Shown: positions 46,101 through 64,000 of the stretch, in pieces
How positions within the stretch are numbered: position 1 is the stretch's first letter
Layout of the letters: every line of letters begins with the position of its first letter
Assembly (NCBI RefSeq): GCF_001649575.2
Contig: NC_051445.1
Coordinates: forward strand, 6,014,357 to 6,078,356
Source of the DNA: Kryptolebias marmoratus
Taxonomy: Eukaryota; Chordata; Actinopteri; Cyprinodontiformes; Rivulidae
Length of the DNA stretch: 64,000 bases
Reading direction: 5' to 3'
Position numbers and translations under genes: made by a program
Notes under the pieces: generated by a model
Database searches by the model: none
What the model saw: only the letters and a program-made list of their open reading frames with translations
What the model was told of the DNA's origin: nothing

Positions 46101-47392
46101 AACCAAGGTAAAGCAAAGCATTTTATTGCAAGTATTAGTCAAAGATACACTTCAAACTGAAGCAAAGCAACACTAAAAAGGCCAACAAACTATAGGAGAG
46201 TTACAAAAGAAAGACATTTAAAACTGAAAGGAATAGAGCTGTTGGTACAACAGAGCCTTTGCTAAATACTGAGACATGGATCATCTTGTGTTGACTGCTC
46301 AACGTATACATCTGTTTGCTGGTGCCTCCCTCAGAAGTATCAGAGCCCATGATCTTTAGTTTGCTACAATGAAGAAAAACATCTTTTTTTTCTGAACAAT
46401 CAGAGAACACGAAGTGTTTCAGATCCTTGGCCACTGTTTAATTATCTGCCATCAAAGCATTTTGTGTGAACAAATGGCATCAGGAGCCTAATCTCTTCTG
46501 CAGTATTTGGTTTGAAATCTGCTGGAATGCAAATGCAAAAAAAATGAAAATATTACTACATGTGGGCCATGAGAGTAAACATTATGATAAACATTTACAG
46601 ACCAAAACTTATTTGGTTGAAAAGGACAAAGGGTCTTTTTGCTTTGGAACATGTTTAACAACACTCAAAGGTCCATGTCTCTGACTGATGGGCTGAGGGA
46701 CAACCAACAGTTTCAAAACTAATTCAAAAGAAAAAAAAAGTTTATCACAACACGATTTCTTCTTGGTTCTTATTACAGGCACAGGTCTCTGTAATCCAGC
46801 ACTCTAAGGAACCTTGTGGTTCTTTTCGAGCCCGGGTCAAACTGTATCTGAAAATCAACATCTAGACAATGAGAACCAACAAAGTTCGTACAAACTGTAA
46901 AAAAAAAACTCAGATCAGACTTTTGATATCCAAAGCATCCTGAGCCAGAAGACACTGCTCATCTGGAGAAAACAAATGCCAAGAGTGGTTTCCAAATAAT
47001 GTTTGACCCAGACCTGGTTTCTACATAAATACAGATGAGATGGAGCAACGTTTAAAAGTTCACACTTCGTCACCAAGAGATCACAGCGTTTCTCCAACAA
47101 TGATAGTGGTTTACATGAGAAGCGAGAAGAGATGAAGATGCCAGTTGGGAGTCAGAACAGATCAAGTACATAGGCTAGGTTTCTTGGTAGGCCACCCAAC
47201 AAAGGCTCTGCGAGGTCACATAGATTTCTGACGGCTGTGTAAGAACGCACTTAAGGCTGAGGCATGTCTTCTCTTGTGGAATGAGACCTGTTCCTGTTGT
47301 AAAATATTCTGGCACAAGAAAGGTGAAACTCAAAAAGGAGACAATTTCTGAGGAAAAAACGCTAAGCCTACTCAAAAGATAAAGTAAAAAAA

Positions 47393-47414
47393 AATAATAA
47401 TAATAATAATAATA
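47393..47414. repeat. (AAT)n microsatellite
   Basis: About seven AAT units, plus strand, in the presumed ago3 3' UTR. Confidence 0.9.
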
Positions 47415-47459
47415 AAATAAAACGTTATTTGCCTTTCCAACATCTTTCTTTCCCTCCAT

Positions 47460-47470
47460 CCCCCCCCCCC
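47460..47470. repeat. C11 homopolymer
   Basis: Eleven consecutive C on the plus strand, G on the presumed ago3 mRNA strand. Confidence 0.9.
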
Positions 47471-50400
47471 ACTTACATGGCTAACGTACCAATTAGCAGC
47501 TTGGGATGAACAGTCAGCTTTTCAACACTCGGGTCAGTGTGGTTCACAAATGGTTCCCTTCGTCAGAGATGAGCTGCAGCATGTGGCGAGTTTGACCCTC
47601 TCAGGTGGTAAAACCAATGCGGAGGGTAAAGATCAGGAAAATATCGAGGACGAGAGAGTTGACCTGGAAGTGTCAGTCCTAGATGAACAACTGTGCAACG
47701 AGTCAAATCAACGCTCTTCCTCCCCTCAACCTCGCATCCCTCCGCTATATTGTTGTGCTTGCATGTCTAAGAGAATAAGGCGTTAACATGAAGGGGGAGG
47801 GGCTTAACAAAGGCCTCTTTCTCCTTGCTCTGCCCCCACCATGCTGCAAAGTGATGCAGAGACTCCAGGCCGCTTCAACGTACTCTCAATAAATACACCA
47901 TAAAATATTCGGCTTATATTTCATATATATATATATTTAAAGAACAACACATTTAAATAGGACAATAAAAATCGGCTCAAGAACAATATTTCAAAATTGG
48001 ATAAGTGTTAAGACAAAACAGAATATATATATTTTTTTACAGTTATACCTATTTTGACTCTAAAATAGTTACTGTATAAGAATATCGCAATCAGGCATTA
48101 CTCAAGCATTATATGTAATAAAAGCAATTTGCAGTTTTCTTTCATGTAGTATAACATATGCAGCATACCAAGGTAAGTGAGGTGCAGTGTTTTGAGATTT
48201 CTTGTAATAGAAAGATTTCAACCCTCCGGACTGAAAAGGTACCCACAGAACTACAGACCGTCCTCAGTTTAGTCGTCAGCATACCGGCTCAAGACAAGGT
48301 ACTCCTGGGAACACATTCCCTCCGTCAGGGACAAGACACATGGCAGGGCATTGCACTAAGATGGGAACTATTGCCATGGACTGCTACTAAGGCTGGGCAT
48401 CAAGAGGAAAGTCTCAATACTGACACTGTACCTGGTATCTTTAATGTTAATATATTAAATGTAGGGACATTAACATTAAACAGCTTAAAATCTTGACTGG
48501 ATTCATTGTTTTTTTTCTGCTTGCTTGAAACAGATCTGCTGTTTTAAGTGAGAGAAAAGATTAAAAAAAAAAAAAAAAGTACTACCTGTTGTTGCAAGAG
48601 TGCACTATATTAAAAAGGTCCGGGCTTCAAAGTTGCTTCAGAAATTTTCAGCCCTGAATCTAGAGGGTAGAAAGAAATCATGTTCTGATACCCAGCTCCA
48701 GCTGTAACAAGGTGTCGAGCGGCAGTTTCAGAGAGGAAACAGACACCCGAGAGCAGGTCGGGTCAGCAACAGAGGAGCACAAGGCCCACTGTTGATGACC
48801 GACTGCGAAGTTTGGTAGCGCACATCCCTTCGACTTCCCCTTTAGGCTGAGGTTTGAATCATCTCCTCTTCTTGAGGCGGAGAAATGAAGCAACAGGGTT
48901 TGAAACCTCTTGGCTATGTGTCTGAGTGAGAGTGGCAGTCTTTAAAGTGCTGTGCTATGTTTGTCAAACGTGAGATGGGGTGTGTCACACCATCCCTGTG
49001 TCATTTATGCCCCTAAGCTCCATCCCTGCAAACCCACCCAGATCCACATTCCACTGTACCAACAAACCACTGGTCCAATACACTAAACGCACTAAAAAAA
49101 GCGATAGCTCCATCAAGACCATATACTTGGCATAATATTCTACATCTATGTAGGCTTACAGTCTAAAATACACAAAATACATATTTGCATTGCCATCTCT
49201 AAATAATAAACAAGTGAGTTTGTGTAAAATGCAGCCCATCCTGCACTGAGGAATTCTTATTTCTTTGATTTTACATTTTCACTTTCAATATACAGCACCA
49301 TCAAGAGGAAAGGCACTTTCTGTGGACTTTTTCCTCACTCCTTCGCTTCCTTCCACAACAAAAAGAGCAACCAAAATCTGTAAGACTGATTAATTACTAT
49401 AAATGTAAAGCATCTTACTTCGATTAAAGAAATGAAAAACGATTTGAGACACTGACCTTGTGCAATCAATTTGACAATTTTCTTCAGCTCGTCGGTGTGC
49501 ATTGTTTGCAAATTTGAAATTAGTGTACCCTATTATTTTCATCAAATATGATAAGTAATTTTAATACAAACAGAGGAAAAAAATCAAGAGTTTTTCTTTG
49601 CCATCGACACAAATTTATTTTGAGGAAGAAAAACAAAAATTATCCAATCAGAAGGTTCACTCTCACTGGGCGAAAAGGTCTTGCTTATGTTAGGTCATCT
49701 CTTACCTATATTTGCTAAGAAAAGCTGATGACATTTTAAAAGTTAGCCAGGCAAACACATCTGCTATGTAAACATGTGTTTCCACGATCTGAACATCCAT
49801 TTCAGACAGCAAAGACAGTGAATCAATCAACCCCATACATTCATCTATTTAACTTCTGTAGTAATTTGCCACCTAAAGCTTTCACTGATCAGCTTCAGTT
49901 CTTTTTAAAACACTCACTTAAATAAATCAGGGAACCCGCGAAACTGTCCTTCAGCTCTTACCTTTCCTACACCTTGTAGGGGGATTGGTTGAAATTGTAT
50001 GGCCATGGAATGTAATCCTCTGGCACAGGGGAGTAAATTTTTAAGAAGCAAAAATAAGATTACCAGCTTTGTCACACTGCAGATTTACCAGGAGGCCAAG
50101 TCTCTGAATCCGTGAGCCCCTGGAAGTGGCTAAAATATGGAGGCCAGTTTAAGGAAAAAGGAGGAACAGAGGTTGCAATATGATGCAAATCCTCCCAAAG
50201 GGTTTAACACAAAAGGAATAACAATGTTGAGTTATTCTTTGATAGCGCGTCTTTGAAATGGATTACCAAAACCTTCAAGAACTACTTGCCTAATCCTTCC
50301 CACTCCACCCCACCTTGTTAAGGAGCAGGCATCAGCACCAGTCGAGGGAAAACCGAGAACATTCAAGAGAACAAGATCAACATGACAACCGACTCTTCTT

Positions 50401-53360
50401 CTGTTCTTTTTTGTTGTTGTTGTCACTACAGGATGTAAAGCACAGGCTTTCCAAATATGCAAACATCCGCTCCTCTATGACAAGCTTCCAACTGCTTGAA
50501 CATTGACAAAAATTAGAAGAGAAATAAGTATTAAGCATCTTGCAAGCTGTTTTTTTCTTTTCAACACCAAAGAAAGAGGTGGGTAAAGTACGCATCCCCT
50601 ATCAATAACAGTATGACAGTCCAAACACACGTCACTAGGTCCAACAAGCCCACCACTGTTCACACAGATACTATACGTTATACACTGACACAGGAACAAG
50701 TCAACAGTCAGTTGCAATAATAAAACTGTTATTTTTTGAACTATTACTTCTCATGATACATTTATTACTAAGATTGATAATTAGACTACATTTTTTTTCT
50801 GTTAGCAAAAATAAGTGGTGTGCATTACATAACTTAAAATGTACAAATATATTTTTTTTATTCTGGCTTTTTAAAAAGGCTTTCAGATACTTGTGAAATA
50901 AAGGCTCAAACCCACTGGCTTCCACAGTGGAAGGCTCGCCCATGAAAGGCAGTCAAATGCAACAGTGGAGGCAGGACCCTTATTTATACCCCACCGTCCG
51001 AAGGAACGTCTGCTGTTGTTCCATTTACAAGCTCTCAATGCTGATCTAACCCAAATTAAAAATCATGCATCTAAGCTTATCTTACCTAAAGTTATAAAAC
51101 TTGTAAATCTAAATCTTTCCGCACCGATCATAACAGAAGCACCCTCTCTCCCGTCCTTCCATTAGTGAGGTTTAATGTTTGTTTGTTTTATTCTCTCCAC
51201 TACCTTACCTGCTCATAATGAGTCTCCTACAGAGGCTCAGATTCAAATTCTTAGAGTAGCACCATGCCTGTGTTCAGTCCAGAAACACACGCTTCTTTTA
51301 GTGCAGATAACTTTTCTACAAATATGTCCCCAACAAGCTTCAGGTCATCAGCAGAGGAGAAAAGCTACACGGGGACCGTAAACTACTCACTCCCACATTT
51401 CTACACAACACTTAAGCCAACGAGCAGTCTGGAGGCGTAGTGTGCAGGACACTGCTGTGTATCTCTGCAGTGAGCTGCCTCTGTTTGGTCTCTTGGTTTC
51501 CTTTTGACGCCAGTAAGGCACAGACGACGTGTGAAAAGAACTAGTGTCAACAAACGGTCGTACTTCGGCTGCAGCTGTCTGTCATCTGCTTGACTCCTCT
51601 GCTGTGCTTTGAAGCAAGTCCCAGTTCAGGGCCAGTTACATGGGCAGGAATTTCACCTTCTGTGGACTTTTAAATTTCTATTAAGTGAAAAATGTTACTG
51701 AAAGAATTGGTTTATAACAAGGCTAACTCCATGCCCATAAGCCCAGTCCACTTTTTTTTTTTCCTCCAAACTCAATGTAGCAGCTGGATTCATGTCTTGT
51801 AACATTAAGCAAAAAAAAATAAAACGCTCCAAAGAAATAAAACCACTCCGAAGCAAAGCCAACACTCCTGTACAAGCATTTAGAATACATACTTTGAACT
51901 ATAGGATATCTGGATGAGATGTACAGTCAGTAGATGGATGATGAGAAGAATGAGAGGCATCAGGTGATACGTTCTTGCTTAAATATCCTGTCCATGTTTT
52001 GGAGTATAACGTTTGATCAGGAATACAGCTTTTGACAATCAAATGTTTCTGCCAGGCACTTGAATACTACCTCATTATGGCCTTAATACTCCACTCTGCT
52101 GTCGTCAGGTGAAAAGGTTTGCAATTTTTTTTTTTTCAGCCATAATAAAAAATCAACCTCATTAGCAAACTATTGATCAGGAGTTCGAAAAGTCAACAGA
52201 CATGCTCGAAAACCACAGGGGCGCATTAAATCCTTCAGTTCAAGTAAAAAAAAATAATAAAAAAACGACAAATCGCAGAAACTGTTGCACCATTTTTGCC
52301 TAACAGTAAGGAAAAAGGTAAAAAAAAAAAAAGTGTGCTGCTCATTTGACTCACAGAGGAGCAATGCAAAAAAAAAAAAGTGCCTTGGAAGTGGCAAAAC
52401 TTTTCTCCTTTTGAGGAAACTCACTTTCTGATGAAATATTTAACTGTTATGAGTCGCTCAAGTCCCCTAAAATCCTCTTCCCTTCGCTCGTCTGATTATT
52501 GCACTAAAAGAAAACCGTTGACACAATCGCTAATTATCCGCCATCTCAAACATAAAAAGGGAAATGCAAGATAAAGCACTGAGTGAAATGAATGGGCGAT
52601 GATTGCTGAGATTAAAAACAAAAAGCTTACATAGAGTCATTAAAAAAGGTAGAATCATAAAATGTTTCACATGATGCAGAAGAAACAACTAGATTAAAAC
52701 AGTGTTACACTCAAACATACCCCATAGATGGTTGAAATTCAGCAACTGATATATCAGCCAATAAACCTGCCCCAGTACAAACAAGACAACTGACTGGTTC
52801 GACTTGTGACTTTAGGGGGGCATTTATACCTCGTCGCCAACAGATGGCAGTGTGCTCAAAAATTATATTTGTCTCAAAAAAGAAACACTAATGAGAAGTG
52901 ACAAAAGGAGAGAAAAAATAAAAAGTGGCAACTTGGGAGGACCCATGGTCCGTAAAACTGTGCTCCAAAATAAACCAAAACGCTGCTTACTAGTTTCAAA
53001 GGTTGGGGAGTATCGACAAACTACAGTAAAATAGAAAGAATGTAAAAGTGCTGCTGCTCAAACCGACTTGAGGTACTAGAAATGGCAAAAGGAGCAGAAT
53101 AATAGACCATTAAAAAGGTCCACACCAGAGGAGGGGAAAAGTAAAAAGAAACAAAAATAAAAACACCCTCAGGGTCACAAAAAGAGGAGACAAACAGAAA
53201 AAATAACAAAAAAAAAACAACAAAACAAAACAAGAAGGGCACTAGAAAGGGGCCTAATAAGGGAGGAAATCAACTAGTTGGCTGGTTTAATATTGCATAA
53301 TAGTGCTGAGTTTCTGTCTTGTTTTTTTTTAAAGCAGCGATTGCATCCTCAGTCCAGTGT

Positions 53361-53450
53361 GGGGGGGGTGCCTTCTCCCCTCTCTCCTCCCTGCTTTCCT
53401 CTGCACAGTGTCAGGTCCGCATTGACTAGGCATGTGGGGGGGTGGGGGGG
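53361..53450 (-). other. Paired C-tracts just after the ago3 stop codon
   Basis: G8 at 53361-53368 and G7-T-G7 at 53436-53450 on the plus strand, so the mRNA would carry C7AC7 and C8 tracts 112-202 nt beyond the stop. Such tracts are typical poly(C)-binding-protein ligands. The plus-strand G7TG7 could form a quadruplex. Function is inferred. Confidence 0.5.
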
Positions 53451-53562
53451 ACATGCACCTATGAGGACTTCTAGACTGGCGAGCCAGGCGTGCATGGCTG
53501 TTTTTGTGTTTGTGTGTCTGTGTTAAAGGGGGTAATGTTTGAAGAGGGTGGTTGTTGTTCAC

Positions 53563-64000
<10,438 letters not shown>

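Larger units (their letters stand above)
46101..53562 (-). other. Probable long 3' UTR of ago3
   Basis: The 7.5 kb downstream of the ago3 stop has no recognised exon, no R1 repeat and no transposon relic, unlike the rest of the intergenic DNA. A minus-strand AATAAA lies at about 46114-46119, with further ones near 49614 and 50757, so several cleavage sites are possible. Vertebrate AGO genes often have long 3' UTRs. Extent is inferred, not shown. Confidence 0.4.

Noticed and set aside
47550..47786. 78-codon plus-strand frame antisense to the presumed ago3 3' UTR
   Set aside because: No recognisable domain. Acidic, somewhat protein-like text, but no acceptor, donor or start context supports it.

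Overview
The window is vertebrate nuclear DNA, most likely from a spiny-rayed teleost fish. It is AT-rich, with exons on both strands bounded by GT/AG splice sites, dense microsatellites and homopolymer runs, Tc1/mariner-type transposon relics, and fish-like Argonaute and immunoglobulin-superfamily (IgSF) genes. No bacterial operon, CRISPR array, rRNA or tRNA was seen. Species cannot be fixed from the sequence alone.

Layout. (1) 1-17465 is intergenic: a 12-bp minisatellite at the left edge, a short inverted-repeat element, several copies of an interspersed repeat (called R1 here), and a few non-repetitive islands that may be regulatory. (2) 17466-27239, minus strand, is a seven-coding-exon IgSF receptor of about 1018 aa: signal peptide, cysteine-less V-type domain, two C2-type domains, one membrane helix, and a very large single-exon Q/N/P/H-rich cytoplasmic tail. 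It looks CEACAM-like. (3) 27450-33800 is a duplicated block. One copy carries the intact minus-strand receptor plus a fragment of the plus-strand receptor. The other carries a broken fragment of the minus-strand receptor plus the intact plus-strand receptor. A 0.9-kb Tc1/mariner deletion derivative sits inside the second copy. (4) 32398-38612, plus strand, is a five-exon IgSF receptor of 272 aa: signal peptide, cysteine-less V, C2, membrane helix, short tail. It looks like the CD2/SLAM or CEACAM/HEPACAM group. (5) 38613-46100 is mostly intergenic, with a hairpin, a TTTTAGC-rich minisatellite, a Tc1-like terminus and a possible conserved island near 44.3-44.7 kb. (6) 46100-64000, minus strand, is ago3 (Argonaute 3): 15 coding exons in perfect phase, encoding about residues 175-860, with the N-terminal exons beyond the right edge and a probable long 3' UTR on the left.

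How the genes relate. The two IgSF genes are divergent neighbours. The duplicated block suggests that a head-to-head receptor pair was duplicated in tandem and then lost opposite members in the two copies, leaving one intact gene of each type. ago3 encodes the small-RNA-guided effector of RISC and keeps all four DEDH catalytic positions. It has no evident functional tie to the receptors.
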